This document shows, piece by piece, positions 25,601 to 40,600 of a stretch of 64,000 nt of DNA. Origin of the DNA: Sipunculus nudus (Eukaryota; Annelida; Sipuncula; Golfingiida; Sipunculidae). The notes under the pieces were generated by a model. The model searched no databases. It saw only the letters and a list, made by a program, of their open reading frames with translations, and was not told where the DNA came from. A program made the translations under genes and the position numbers. The DNA lies in NCBI GenBank assembly GCA_026874595.1, contig CM049316.1, positions 44,901,695 to 44,965,694 of the forward strand, read 5' to 3'. Positions within the stretch are counted from its first letter, which is position 1, and every line of letters begins with the position of its first letter.

Positions 25601-28600
25601 TCTCAATTGCATCATCATAAATCTCAATCTTGTCAGATAACACCACATCATGCATACAAATGTTTATTTATTTTTTACCACAAAAATATATCTTTTAAAT
25701 CTGCAAAACAATAAATATCTAATAATAATACTTGATTTAGATTTCACAATTTTTAATTGTGTCTTTATTCATCCATAATGTGCTTCATATTTTATAAAAA
25801 TTTAAGCATACTGATGGGTTCAATTATATTTGTTAAAATCATTTAAAAGAAAATTGATTTCTTTAAAAATGCTACATTACACAACATTGCATCTTCTGGA
25901 TTACACCTTGAATTATTTTTTCAAGGAAAGTTTTTGCATATTGGAGTGGAAACAGCATTACAATTAAGGAGATACAGTGAAAACATAACAATTACTGCAT
26001 AACACTTGGTGGGTTGGGTTTGCGGGGGGGGGGGGGGGGGGAATAAGAATAACTGTACACCTGTCACAGCAGGGGATCTCCCCCAGTGACTGTAACAAAT
26101 CAGAAACCCTGGCATAGCTGACTTCCAGTGACCTGGAGTGGGACCCTGCATCTGTAATCAAAGCAAGTGACTACAGAAAAAAAAATCAATAACTAGCTTA
26201 ATTTTCAAGCTTTTATTTTCAAATTTCAGATTTAGACAAACTAAATATTTATGTTTACATGCTGTGAAAATTAAATCAATGGTGCTTACAGGAAAAAAAC
26301 GTGCCATGGTCAAAGTTGGGCAAAATTTAAGGTACTGATTTTTTTTTTAAGCTAATAACTTAAACAATTTACAAAATTCAGATCTAATTTTGGGTAAACA
26401 ATTGAATCTGAATTAAACATAGTTATATACTTGAGAAAATAGACTCTAGTTTCAAAATTTTTCATGTTAAGTGAGTTATTATTTTTCCTGATTTTTTACA
26501 AAGTCCATTATGTTTGGGCCCATAACTTAAAGAATTTATACTTTACAGACTTAATTTCCGGCATGTACATAGGAACTATATAGATGAATATTTATGGTAA
26601 ATATGAGGAAAAACAGATGAGTGGTTTTGATATTAGGCAGTCCTGAAGTGTGAAAATAGGATTTTAATAAAAAATTGAGGTTTTTCCTTAATTTCTCAAA
26701 GGAACGAAGTCACAGTCGGCTTGGTAGGAGATCTTGGGGACATCTAACATTATGCTGAATTATGGATTCCTAGGTCTTACGGTTTCAAAACGTGCCACAT
26801 CTACGGACGAACAGACGGATGGACGACGGACAATGGACCACGACTATAGCTCAGATGACTTATAGTCAGCTGAGCTAAAAAGACAACTTTGATATGCATG
26901 AGAAATAAAACCAGCAAGATTAAAATGAATCATTACAATGTTTAGGTGATGGTTTCAAAGTACTGAAAAATATATCCTATTACAATATTTCCCGGGATGT
27001 AAAAGAGAAACAAAACGAATCTGGCTTTGAAACATGACACTGTGAACAGGAAGTGACTGTCAACCATCCACAGCTCTACATCATTATCTCAGCAAAAGAG
27101 GGAGATCAATCAGCATGATGGCAAATACTTCCCTGTATCAAGGCAGGAATTGTTTTTAAACCTCTCATGTTTATCATGTGGGAGTGGTGGTGTAATGGTT
27201 AAGGTGCCAGGCTCATGATGGAGAGGTTGTGAGTTTGAATCCCGGTCAGACCCCCTCCAATGCCAAGACCCTTGGGCAAGGTCCCTACTGCAATGAGCCT
27301 CTGTCCACCCAGCAGTAGAAATGGGTACCAGTAAACACTTGGAGGTAACCTTCAACGGACTAGCGTTCAATCCAGGAGGAGTTTAACTCATAAGTCACTT
27401 CATGCGGGACAAGCTCCAGCCTGATGAGCCACTATAAATATAGCTCCGTTGTAATACAGGCTTAGGGGTGTAAACGCCCAACAGACTTTACCTGCCATGG
27501 TTTTGACAAAATCAGAATTGTATCTCTTCAGTTAAGTGCAGACTGTGCTTGAATATTTAACAGTGCAGAGCAGCCCCAGACACCACCACCATCAGACCAA
27601 GGCTGTACCCTATACCCAAGGCAATGCTAGGTTAAATTATTCCTCCCAGTTCCTTTTCAAGCTGGTGGCTACAATAAATAGAGCAAATTTGGACCACACT
27701 TTTTGTCTACTCAGCAAGAAATGTAAAGATCAATATCTTATTTGTTTTTTTGAGAAAATTGGATCATTCCAAAAGTATTTTAAACTGAATTAGCTTCAAA
27801 GAAATTCTATAAATTTGTTTATAAACACCCTTTGGTATTTATGACAACAATATCAGTTTATTACTTGCTGGACTCCCTGATGAGAGCGATGGAGATGAGG
27901 ATTCTGGTCCGGAGGAAGATCAGGATGAGGAGGATGATGAGCAGGAACACTCCACAGATGATGCCTGAACACAAACAAATATATAAAAGCTAAAAAGAAA
28001 CAACCCTACAAATACATAGCAAAACTCTGTCACAGAGAAATAAATAGTTACATGTATCTACAGTAACAGATCTGTTAGTGATCTCTGCATTAACATACAT
28101 CTGCCTGCATTGCAAACACTGGCAGCAGGATACGACCACTGCATAGAAATAAAATACTGTGGTTGGCTTTATATTCACAAGACTGAAATTTCATGATTTC
28201 TTCATTTTGAGTATTCCGCAGGGGTTTCATTTACGCAATTGTACCAGAACATATACCATCTAAGTACAGCAGTATACATATATATTGTATTTGTAATGAA
28301 TTTAAATTTAGAACAAATCCCACAATATCTCACTCATTTCTGGTTCAGTCATTCACTTATGACCTGTGTAACAGTAGATATATTTCATGTGATAAACGCA
28401 TGTTTCAACACCGATTAGTTTTCTGATTATGTTGTTTCTAGAGGTGGAATAACTAATCCCCTCTTGCTCATTTTAGTTGATGTTGCATTTTATTCCAAAG
28501 GGTTTAATATTCGTGATTATTTCATATTCACAAAATAAAATTAAAACCCTCCCAAATAAAAAGGCAACCACAGTATACACCAGTTGCTGTGATGCAATTA

Positions 28601-31600
28601 ACAATTGGTGGTATGTGTTCAGCTCTTTAGCTCTATTCTTTATCTCTGTATAGGAACAACATCATGTCAGTTGCCATGACAACAAAAAATGCCAGTTACC
28701 CAAAACAAATAATACTTTAAATATGCCAACCATAAGGCAATATTCAATACCAAATAGTTTTCTATGGATATTTGGGGGGGGGGAGGGGGGAGGTTATACC
28801 TGTAACCTTAATTATCACTTTGGCTGATAATATTTAACAATCTTGGTGATAAAATATAACCTTTTGATTAGCCAAAACAACATAATATGAGGTGGAATAA
28901 CTTCCAAATTCTGAGAACTGATTGATTTGTAATGAATATTAAAAAAGTTTACACAATTTCCAGCTTATTAGTAAAATAAGACATTCTGAACCAGCAAAAC
29001 TGTTGTGGTTTCCAAAACATCCTGGATGACAATGGTCCTAACAAATACATGAAAAAGAAACATACTGGCTAACTTGGAAACTGGCATTGATGATAAGTAT
29101 CAGATTAGGTAATATCTGATTTGGAAATGTAATACAGTTTAAATGTGAAAGTAAAACCCCATGTTAAAGACTGCCCAACAGATGTGACCAGTCTGGAAGA
29201 CTGAGGAAGAAATGTGTGAGACTGAATGAGGAAAGTGTGAGACTAAGTGTGAGATAGTATGGGAGAAAAGTTATTGTGACATACTGAGTGTGACAGAAAA
29301 AGAATGTGACATTCACGTCAATCTGTATGTATGACATCAATTTTTATTTTACGTTTAATCAAAACCCACATTTGGGCATTTGTGAACACAATTGTCACTC
29401 ACCAAGAGCCAGCCATGTTTTGGCAAGCTGCCAGTAGTAATCGAGGTTGAGTGTGAAGATGAAATCTCCCTCATGCTCAGTCTTGCCTCTCATTTCAACG
29501 TAAGTACTTATACACCAGTAGGTGGCTGAAATCCAAAATAAAACAGCTTATGTACATAAACACCACTCTGCTGCTAAAATTGTCAGAAATGAAAACTGAT
29601 ATTGTACAAGTCTAAATCTAGATTGTTGGGATCACTGTATATATATGAAGAGAACTTAGCCCAAATATTCATATAATACCAGTTACTTAGAGCAAGCAGC
29701 ACTTTATTTTTTTTAATAACAGCTTCCTTTATTAATTCCTGCACCCAAATCTATTAAAGAAGCAAATGTGCTGAAACTTTAAAATTCAGGTTGTAACAGA
29801 GAAGTCTACTTACCAAATGTAAACAGTGCTAAAAATAGAATGATTGACAGCCAGACCAGAGGTGCTGCCATGCATCGCATTAAGACAATCCATAACAAGG
29901 ACAGTAACATGGCTGCAGCCAGGCATCTGAAAAAAGACCCAAGAGCTCAATACAAATCAGACAGTAAATGGCTCCTGAAAGTACCGGTAATAGCGGTGAC
30001 ATTAGCAGGCATTAATGGTTGAATTAATTACTCTGATTATCATAACATAAACAATATAAAATATTTAATTTAAATGCTTGGTAAAGGTATTTACTTTAAT
30101 GTACTTTATTCTAGTTCTTAATCGGTGGTACTCACATGAGTATGAGTACCCAAGACACTCTCACGTCTTGGTAAATGCGCATGAACACATCAGCAATGCT
30201 GGTGAAGACCTGGAGAGATCTGCAAAATAAACACAACACATATTAACAAACATTGCTGTATGAAAATTAACATAATTTATACATCAGAAGTGTTCCACTT
30301 GTGGTCCTAAAAACTGAAATCACCCCTCACACATTTTTTTATATTTTATACCGTTATATACAGCGGGGTGACATTCATATAATCACTGTTTACCTGAAAC
30401 ATCAGTTCTAGGATTCTGTTACTGGATTCTAGGATTCTAGGATTGTGTTACACTTTATTTAAAATTTATCAAATGAACTTTACTGAAAGACCAAGTCGAT
30501 AAATGAGCATCTATAAATGACCAGAATCAACTAACTTGGTTCCCTTTGACAATTCCTCCCTGTCAACTGTCTGGTTCTTGCTGTCAACAAGGTCACCAGG
30601 AATTTTTAGAATATCCCCAATGGCTGATGGGATACATCTTCCAAGGACTGAAATGGAGAAGAAAAACATTACAGCCAGACTGATAATGTTTAATTAATTA
30701 TCATATAAATGTACAAAAAGAATGGTTCAAATGTGACATGATCTTATAACCTCATTATCCCAGGCACAGCAGCTAACCCTTACCTGCATCATAAAAAGCC
30801 AATCAAATGTATTGGCACAGCCTTACATATATGACCAACGGCCAATCTGCTGAGATTCATGACATTACAAATCACATTACCAACAGCCAGTTAGCTTCCA
30901 AAACACAGCCAGATTTCTAGTCTGGCATTTATATAGTAATTGAGTAAATAACCTGTACAGCTACATTTCCATATTTAAATCATCATACATGTTCAGGTCA
31001 GGCTATATTCATTCTATTATACCTTCCACTCATCCATGGCTTTCCATCAGAAAGTTGGCAAAGAGCATAGAATATTAAAAATATGCAAGACCCATAAGTA
31101 TCCTGGGTCTGAGCATGTTGGAATGAAAGCCACAGTGATCGAGACAAATTACCACATGATGTGATATTTATTGGTATTTTTCTTACCATCAGTGCTTTCC
31201 AGCAAGTAGGGAGCACAATGGTCCTGGGACACCAGCTCTTTTATACTGAGAGGCTGAAGAAAAATAAAAAAAAAAAGATTTAAGGGTGTAGAAACACCAG
31301 ATACAAGGTAAATGATAACAATTAATATTGTTATTACAATATCACAGGTACAACAATACAGCTTACAGATGCATTTATACAACATATAATAATTTTTCCT
31401 AAAAATGTTTATATAAATATTTATGTATATACCATATTTAAAACTGAGAAATTATCAAAAGTTTCTATTGCACTGGCAAAAAGTCATATATGTCTGCAAA
31501 TAGTTCATTTAAACTGTTGACTTGATGCCCATGAAATGCTAGTCTTTGAATTGTTTCTCTCAACAGCACCAATAATAATTAGGTTTGGGACTGTTCTTTG

Positions 31601-34600
31601 TATCCTGAATATCACAATATGCATTTTTGTCCACAGTTCTGGTTCAAACGCATATTCTTGAAAATTAATATTTGAAAAAAGTGGCATTGCCAGGGTCTGC
31701 TATGTTCACAATGTGCCCAATTTTCATGAAAAATATTTAAATTAACCACATGCCTTTGAGTACCTATGTGTATATAGCCATGTGGATCATGACCTCAGGA
31801 TAAATCAGAAATGTCAAGAAGTCTCAAATAATCAGATGAATCAGAGAGGAATGTTTGGCTAGTTTATATATACAGTACATGCAAAACAAAGAGAATTTCT
31901 CTTTGTTTAGCATGAAGAAGAAAATAAAATTGTGAAAATAGGGCAATGAGTACGGCCAAAAAAAATATAAGCTATGGTTCCCTGGCACTGCCCATGTAAA
32001 TTTTGATCCCCCCCCCCCCTATCAAAATTGTTTATTTTGATTTTCATCTTTTAAGAAGATAAAATAACTCAATTTTGATCAGATTTCCTTTATTATGTAG
32101 TGCTTTTAAATGTTAAGCAAAAATATTCTGTTGTTTACATGCTTTTCTGATCATTTGACATTTTTATCAAAACATACAAAAAAGGTAAAAAATAAGATAT
32201 CGCCCGCACTGGTTTCTGAAAAAAAGTACCTGAGAATCATACCCTTTTTTTTGGCCTAAGCTTAATATTTATATTTCACATGGGACCATTATGTCATTGT
32301 TAAAGGGTCACCAGGTCAAATATTTCAGATGGGTTGTATCACCATAAAGTATGTTTATATTAATGCTTGACAAATTGAAACATTCACACCCTCACCAATG
32401 GGCCATAATGCTCAGCTGAATTCAAGGACCCTAGAACAATGGGTAACATGACTCCCAGAGTGCTTAAAAATAGGTTATGGTGACCTAATTCTACATCCAG
32501 CCGCTACCATTTAAGCCCATCTGACCAATAGAGTGATCAAATCATGTTCTTTCACACAGCTTGCAGAATATAGGTCACAGTGACATTATTTCAGATTTCC
32601 AAGAAATTTTTACAAGAACCTCTCTGGATCTTAATCAAATTAGAAGTTTTTAGGTCAAGCATTATTAATTCATGCAAATCTTTCCCAAAGGGTGCTCAAA
32701 TCATGTTATTTTACATATCTTGCAGAATACAGGTCACTACGACCAAATTTTAGGTTTAAAAGGAGATTTGCCTAAGACCTCCCTGGATGTACAGATAGAA
32801 AATTGTAGGTTAAAGGTTACAGTTTGTGCCCTATTACCAGCCAGAATGCTTCACTTGAAGGTCTCAAAAATAGAGAAAGACAAGGGAGCCATGGGTCACT
32901 GTTCCAAGCTGAAGTTGGCCTTGTAGGTATAAATCTAAAATAATATCAAATGGTGATAAAATGTGAGAGGAAGAGGTAATATAGACCATGGCTGGTTGAT
33001 ATGATATGTTTGTATTGATAAGTAAAAAATTGTCGCAAATAATTTTTTGTGACCTGACCATGTGTTTTCATATGTTGAAATTGAAACATGTGAGCAGTTT
33101 GTGAACAAATGATCTGTACTATTACCATGATCATTGGTTAGCTTTTTGAAAAACTGTTGACAGTTCAGCAGTTTACACATTTGTTTTATTAGATCTATTT
33201 TTTTATTATATATAATTGAATAATATAACAAATGTCCTTAGTCCACAGGTGCAAGGACTTGATGGTGTGTGGGTGTGTGTGTGTGTGGGGGGGGGGGGGA
33301 GGGGGTGTTTGTGTTGGGGGGGGGAGGGGCGTGCGGAATGTCATGTATATACATACACTAAATTCAACAGCGCATGTAGGATAAAAAAAGTTCATTCCCA
33401 ATTACTATTCAAAATTGGATAGAAAGACTAGTAGATAAAACACAGCTGATCACAATATCTCCCATTCTGCCGAGGCAGAAAAATATTAAGTAAATGTTTG
33501 TATTAGATCCCCTTTTTTATAACAATTTTTTGTTCAAGTTTGTAATTTTTTCACATTCCCAATATAACTTATATATCTGAATATATAAAAGTTGATTTAA
33601 AATTATAATTGTATCATCATATATCTCAGTTTTTTTTTGTTAGTTAAAAAAACATGGATATAAATGTATTTATTTTTACCACAAAAATTAATCTTTCAAT
33701 TTGCAAAACAATAAATATCTGGAAATAACATCTGATTCAGAATTCAAAATTTTAAATTGTGCTTTTATTTATATATTATTTGGCTCATATTTTATCAATT
33801 TAGGCATACTGATGGATGTAATTATATTTTAATTTACTAAAATTATTTTATAAACTAGACATTTCTCGGCACCGCAGGTGACAGAGTATCCCCAGATATA
33901 GTACGCCCCCCCCCCCCCCTTTAAGAATTGGCCCCCATTTTTAGCAGCATATACTTACACTTGGCAAGCTATATTGTTTCTTCCATCCATCAATCTACAA
34001 TCTTTTTGAAGATGCTGGTCCTGTGACCTTGTCCTTTTGGCACATCACAGATGGCTCCTGTGGCCTTGACATTTGACCTTGTGACCCCAAAATTGATATT
34101 GATCATCCACTTTTATATATAAGTCAATAGAGGTCTAGATTTGTTGATGGGCCATATATAAGTCAGGTTTGAAATCCATATATTAATTCAAGCTTGAATT
34201 ATCATCTCAGGAATTAATTTTGGACAGATGGCTCCTGTGACCTTCACCTTTGACCTTGTGACCTCACAATTGACAGGCGTCTTCCGCTATTGGCAAGGGA
34301 ACTGTATGTGCACGATGAAATGTCTGAGATGAAATGTTTGGCTGAAAATGCATCCACAATCTTTTTAAAGATGTGTCCTGTGACCTTGACCTTTGACCTC
34401 ATGACCCCAAAATCAATTCAGGTCTTGCTTTTCCAATGGGACATACACAAGTCAAGTTTGAATTCCATACATCAATAAAAGCAGGAATTATCATCCAGAA
34501 ACTAATTTTTGGACAGATGGCTCCTGTGACCTTCACCTTTGATCTTGTGACCTCAAAATTGATAGGGGTCTTCCTCTCTTGGCAGGTGAACTGTATGTGC

Positions 34601-37600
34601 ACGATGAAAGATCTGAGATGAAGCGTTTGGCTGAAAATGCATCCACAATCTTTTTTAAAGATGTGTCCTGTGATCTGGACCTTTGACCTCATGACCCCAA
34701 AATCAATTGAAGTCTTGCTTTTTCAATGGGACATATATAAGTCAAGTTTGAAATCAATACATCAATAAAAGCAGGAATTATCATCCAGAAACTAATTTTT
34801 TGACAGATGGCTCCTGTGACCTTCACCTTTGACCTTGTGACCTAAAAATTGATAGGTGTCTTCCTCTATTAGCAGATGAACTATATGTGCAAGATGAAAG
34901 GTCTGAGTTAAATGTTTGGCTCAAAATGCATCCACAATCTTTTTAAAGATGTGTCCTGTGACCTTGACCTTTGACCTCATGACCCCAAAATCAATTGAAG
35001 TCTTGCTTTTTCAATGGGACATATATAAGTCAAGTTTGAAATCAATACATCAATAAAAGCAGGAATTATCATCCAGAAACTAATTTTTTGACAGATAGTT
35101 CCTGTGGCCTTGACCTTTGACCTTGTGACCCCAAAATTGATATGGATCATCCACTATTGGCAAGTGAGCTAAATATTCAAGATGGAAGACCTGGGATGAA
35201 AGTTTGGCTTAAATGCATCCACAGTATCTTTTAAGATGCGAGTCCGGTGACCTTGACCTTTGACCTCATGACCCCAGAGCCTATAGGGTTCTTACTTTAG
35301 TGGTGGGCCATACATAAGTCACGTTTGAAAACCATATGGCTATCATCACTGGAGATATCATAAGAGGTGTGAGATTTTCACCAAATATGGACACATTAAA
35401 GGTCAAGCCCACTCTCATGGTAAAGGTCATGACCCAAATGTAAATAGACCTCATCCCATAACCCATCTCTCTACATGTGCATAATATGAAAGAAATCTGT
35501 CCATTAGTTTTTGACTTATAATGCTTACAGTACTGTCAAGTGGCAAATATGGGGGTATTAAAAGGCGTAAAAACAAGAAAAGGATAATAGGTGGCGCCAC
35601 CAGTTTCCGGTATATCAAAAGGCTATCCAAGATCTTCGGTCACCTTGATTTTTGGACCAGTCCATGCAAGCTTACTTGAGATATTTAAGAATTTGTGTTA
35701 TTTTCAGCAAAAATGGACCTATTCAAGGTCAAGGTCACTCTCCTAGCATACGTCATGACCCCATTTTAAATAGGCTTCGTCCCCTTTTTATATATTTGTT
35801 TATAATATGTGGTGTTTCAGCCATGGGAACATGTATTAGATATTAGCCCCACATGCTGAGTTTATGTTGACACCTGTGATTGCGACTGGTCCACTGTTTT
35901 CAACACTTGTTTACAGGGGTAAGAAAATGGTTTCAAGGCAATATTTTTGCAGGAACTGATTTATTTTAAAAGGAAGCAGCTATTTTTTATGTTAATGCAA
36001 CATGCTTTATAGGTGATTGGGCCCCTTTAATATCTGGAAGCAATGTAGTCCTAGTGACCTTACTTTCAGTATGGCAGGAGATTTTGGGGACATCTAACTG
36101 TACGCAAAATTTTGGATTTGTAGGTCCAACCGTTACAAAACATGCCCTGTAAATGGATGGACAGCAAGCTGGACTTACGGCAGACAAAGGACCATGACTA
36201 TAGCTCAGATTACTTATAGTCAGCTGAGCTAAAAATGCAGAATGTTGCAGGGGCCAGACCATGCTGAAACCATAGTATTCTCCACAATAATTTTTTTCAT
36301 CTGGCAACCAATAAATGCTGGTCTGATTGTATGCATGATAAAAGGTACTATACAGAGATTGATATGTCAAGTAATTGAATAACAAAAAGGTAATTGTACA
36401 AGTCTACGTACAGAGTTCACAGGGTCAACGTTTTCCTCTTTAGAGTAATTCTTGCAGACCATTTTCCCTCTTTCTGTAGTATCTATTCCTGTTATTTCTT
36501 CCTTTGCAGCCAGCTGGATCCAGGTCCAGTAGTTCTTGGGACATTCCTTCACACAGACCTGAAGGTGTATTTTAAAATACATGAAATCTGTACATTATCA
36601 ATATCATTAATTGTTGGTTAGTGTCTATCTTACATAAAAAAGACACAGATCTCCAAGTCCAAAATCTAAAGATGATGTAAACTCTATGATTATTCTCTTC
36701 ATGATTTTCTCTTTAACACAGAAAACAGTATCAAAACATTATGAGGCAATGCTGATTGCAAATCTATTTAAAAAAGTAAAATGTTTTCAGGCTTTCAGAT
36801 GGTTATAAGACTCAACCTTTTCACAGTTATCACCTGGCAGCCTCTCATGCAGCATAAAAACATGGATGCATTCCATATTTGTAACAACATTCACACACCT
36901 CCTGGCCAGGTTTCATAACAGGTTTTTGTAATGAGTTATTTCCATAGCAGCGTGAATGTACAAACCTTTTATATAAAATATATCAAATTAACTATCAGCT
37001 TCAAAAGTAATACTAAAAGTAATAACATGTGCATTGTGTATTGCAAGTATAAGGTTTGAACTGCCGTGCTAGTCTGTATATATGAGTAAGTGAAGTAGAT
37101 ATATAATACCTTTATGTAGACTAGCTGGTGTTGTCACTCTTGACACAAGCTTTCGGGGTGCAGCCCCCTTCTTATATTGCAAGTAATGAGACTTCACCAA
37201 TCTAAATGGACATGTGCTCCAAGGTTCTGACTAAGTGCTCTGGGAGATGCTTGTTTTGCACTTTACTCTCACTTAGGCACACAGGATATAATGAGACGTC
37301 ATCTTAACAAGATGTCTTTATTTACATCTGTCGTTTCCTCCTTTTGTCGAAAATTCTTAACAAGTTTCTTATTTTTTGAGTTACCAAAGGTAACAGCAAT
37401 GTTTTCAGTATTGCTAAGTAGGTGGGGTCTGCAGCATTTGGTCTGCAGCATCTTTGATGAGATTAGGCAGCATGGAGCACCCAGCTCCATGGACAATGAA
37501 CAGCCAAACAGGAAGAGGCATCATGGCAAGGGGCTGCACAGCTCTCAACCAGGGTCTGGTAATGACCAGCCTGTGCAAAAACGGATGCTTCTAATACAGT

Positions 37601-40600
37601 TATCCCTAGGTGACCTTTGTGAGAGTTAAATTCCAATCAAACTTACTTACAGATAAATCTCATTTAATTTACAAATGTTATACTGTGGTTGCCTTTTTGT
37701 TTGCAAGGGTTTTAATTTCCCAATATTCGATATTCGCAAATGTGAAATAATATAAATAAGAAACCCTCGGGAATAAGACGTTCCATCAACTAAGATGACC
37801 TCTGGAAACAACCTAATCTGTGCCTGGTATCGAAACTGGCCCATACATCCAAGCTTAATTTTTGTAAAACGCCATACTCACACAGGCTTTATCAACTGAT
37901 ACAAGTTATAATTTACTGACTGAACCATGCAGTTATTAGTGAGGTACTGTAGGATTATTTCTAATTGTATCTGCCAAAACTGAGTTTTGCGGATACTATG
38001 TTTTCAGTCGGACACCGCCGCCGCTGCCGCCGCTGGGCGGAATTTTACGAAACCCAGAGTTATGTTCGGGTTATGTTCATGTGAACTGCTGTGCCCCGAT
38101 TTTGTTTTGACCTCTGACCTTTCCTCTGCGCTCTCCATCTATTTGTGCGTCTGTTTCCACACATAAACCCACATATCTCGGGAACCATTTGACCGATCAG
38201 GCTAAAAATTTTACACAAATGTAGCCCTTGGATAGCTTTATAACATACACTAAAAATGGTGGCGCCACCTGCAACCAGTTTTGAACTGCGTCAATCTGTT
38301 CATCTGCTTTGGGATAAAATCACTCATATCTCTGCATTGGTTGGACTTATCCACCTGAAATTCGGCATGTGTATACATCCTGGATAGCTTTCTCGATTTT
38401 GTGACAGGTGATGTCACCTACATTCTAATTTATGCTGCAGACATCCAAGCTCATATCTCGGGAACTGTGTGCCCAATTGGGCCAAAATTTTGCATATGTA
38501 TAGTCCTCACATAGCTCTTTATCATACGCAAAGCTGGAGGGGCCACCTGCAACCATTTTTGCACAGTGTCCATCTGTTTGTCTGCCATGGGCTAAAATCA
38601 CTCATATGTCTGTAGTGGTTTGACATAACCACCTAAAATCTTGCAGGTTTATACATCCTGGACAGCTTTCTGGATTTTATGACAGGTGGCGCCAACTACA
38701 TTCTAGTTTACGCTGCAGACATCCAAGCTCATATCTCGGGAACCGTTTGACCAATTGGGCCAAAATTTTGCATGTGTATAGATCTCACATAGCTCTTTAT
38801 CATATGCAAAACTGGTGGCACCTCCTGCAACTATTCTTGCACAGCATCTGTCTGTTTGTCTGCCGTGGGCTAAAATCACTCATATGTCTGTAGTGTTTTG
38901 ACATAACTACCTAAAATCTTGCAGGTTTATACATCCTGGACAGCTTTCTGGATTTTATGACAGGTGGCGCCACCTACATTCTAGTTTATGCTGCAGACAT
39001 CTCAGCTCATCTCTCGGGAACTGTGTAACCGATTGGGCCAATATTTTGCATATGTATAGTCCTCACATAGCTCTTTATCATACGCAAAACTGGAGGGGCC
39101 ACCTGCAACCATTTTTGCACAGTGTCCGTCTGTTTGTCTGCCATGGGCTAAAATCACTCATATGTCTGTAGTGGTTTGACATAACTACCTAAAATCTTGC
39201 AGGTTTATACATCCTGGACAGCTTTCTGGATTTTATGACAGGTGGCGCCACCTACATTCTAGTTTACGCTGCAGACATCCAAGCTCATATCTCAGGAATT
39301 GTGTGACTGATTGGGCCAAAATGTTGCATGTTTATAGATATCTTATAGCTCTTTATCATATGCAAAACTGGAGGGGCCACCTGCAACCATTTTTGCACAG
39401 CATCTGTCTGTTTGTCTGCCATGGGCTAAAATCACTCATATCTCTGTAGTGGTTTGACTTATCTGCCTAAAGATTTTGCGTGTTAATACATCTTGGATTG
39501 CTTTCTCGATTCTTTTGGCAGGTGGTGCCACTTACATTTATGTGACAGCTTTCTGCATTTGTGGTAGGTAGTGCTACCAACATATACATTTTGGCTGCAG
39601 ACATCCATGCTAATATGCAACACACCTCACTCTATTTTCCCTTGCCACTCAATCCATGCCACACTTCATCCGTTCCAGTCTGATTTCGGTGGATACACGT
39701 AGTCGCTTGTCAACTACCAGTATTCTAGTTTTAAAATATATTGTACTAGATTTTATTGTTTCTGGTGCAATCGCGAAAATTAACCCCTCGCGAAATGTTC
39801 AAAATGAAGGATTCGCAAAATTTCCGCCTCGTGAATGTGAAGCTTACCACAGTATTACATTTGTTTGATAACAAATAATATTAGGTATGATGAGGCACTT
39901 TTTCAGAGATTTCACCATTTTAATTGCAGGAAGTTATTGGTTAATTACCTGAGGTGTAGGACATCCCAAACCAAGAGAGCTGAGAGGGTTCCGAGCACAT
40001 TTTACCAGGTCAAAGAAGACTAAGTTTGGCTTGTCCCTGAAAATACATATATACATTAACTAGATGGCCATGAGATCCAGCTATCTGAAGTTCATTTATC
40101 CTTGAAGGTTCATCACATCATGATCACTCATTATGCCATTTTCCTGAATATCATAGTCAAAACAAACCTTATAATGTTTCAGGTGAATGTGTTATCATAT
40201 TTATCACCATCACTTAAAGTTTTCTGCTTGTTTCGCCAACTGGACCCTAAACAAAAGTTAACACAATCGATGGTAACTTGGAAATCTGTAATATGACCTC
40301 CAAACTTTCATTATTTGTTCTAATAAGAAATATTATCTTTCAGTGAATGAATAATAAATTTGGCAATTATTTAGAAGAAACCAACACCTTACCTTGCATT
40401 TAAACAATTTTTACAATATCTAAGATGACAGTGTTCATTCACTGAAAACAATCACTGGTGAGAAACAGGCATGGGATGTTGGTACAATGAATATACTCAA
40501 ATATCATGTTAGCCAAAAGAGTAAGAACAATCATTCAGCACAGTCATTTCACAAAGAATTTTGAATAAATTAATTAATTTATAGATTTCAGTTATGTTTC

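Larger units (their letters stand above)
31254..36411. other. Intron 6 of the SLC44-like gene, repeat-filled
   Basis: Contains MITE copy 3 (31951-32259), two interspersed-element copies (about 32400-33850 and 35500-36236), G-rich/GT tracts at 33268-33326, and the 289-bp array (34010-35300). No coding exon is needed here: exons 6 and 7 join in phase. Confidence 0.7.

Noticed and set aside
27177-27255. Functional tRNA gene
   Set aside because: Only the head is tRNA-like; the acceptor stem does not close and a SINE body follows directly.
37050-37180. Penelope-like element or hammerhead ribozyme fragment, from CTTTCGGGGTGCAGCCCC
   Set aside because: The hairpin-like word is suggestive, but I cannot find a full hammerhead core (CTGATGA with GAAA at correct spacing) or a reverse transcriptase.
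37291-37629. 112-codon open frame in intron 5
   Set aside because: No recognised domain, no splice support, low-complexity hydrophobic start; treated as chance.
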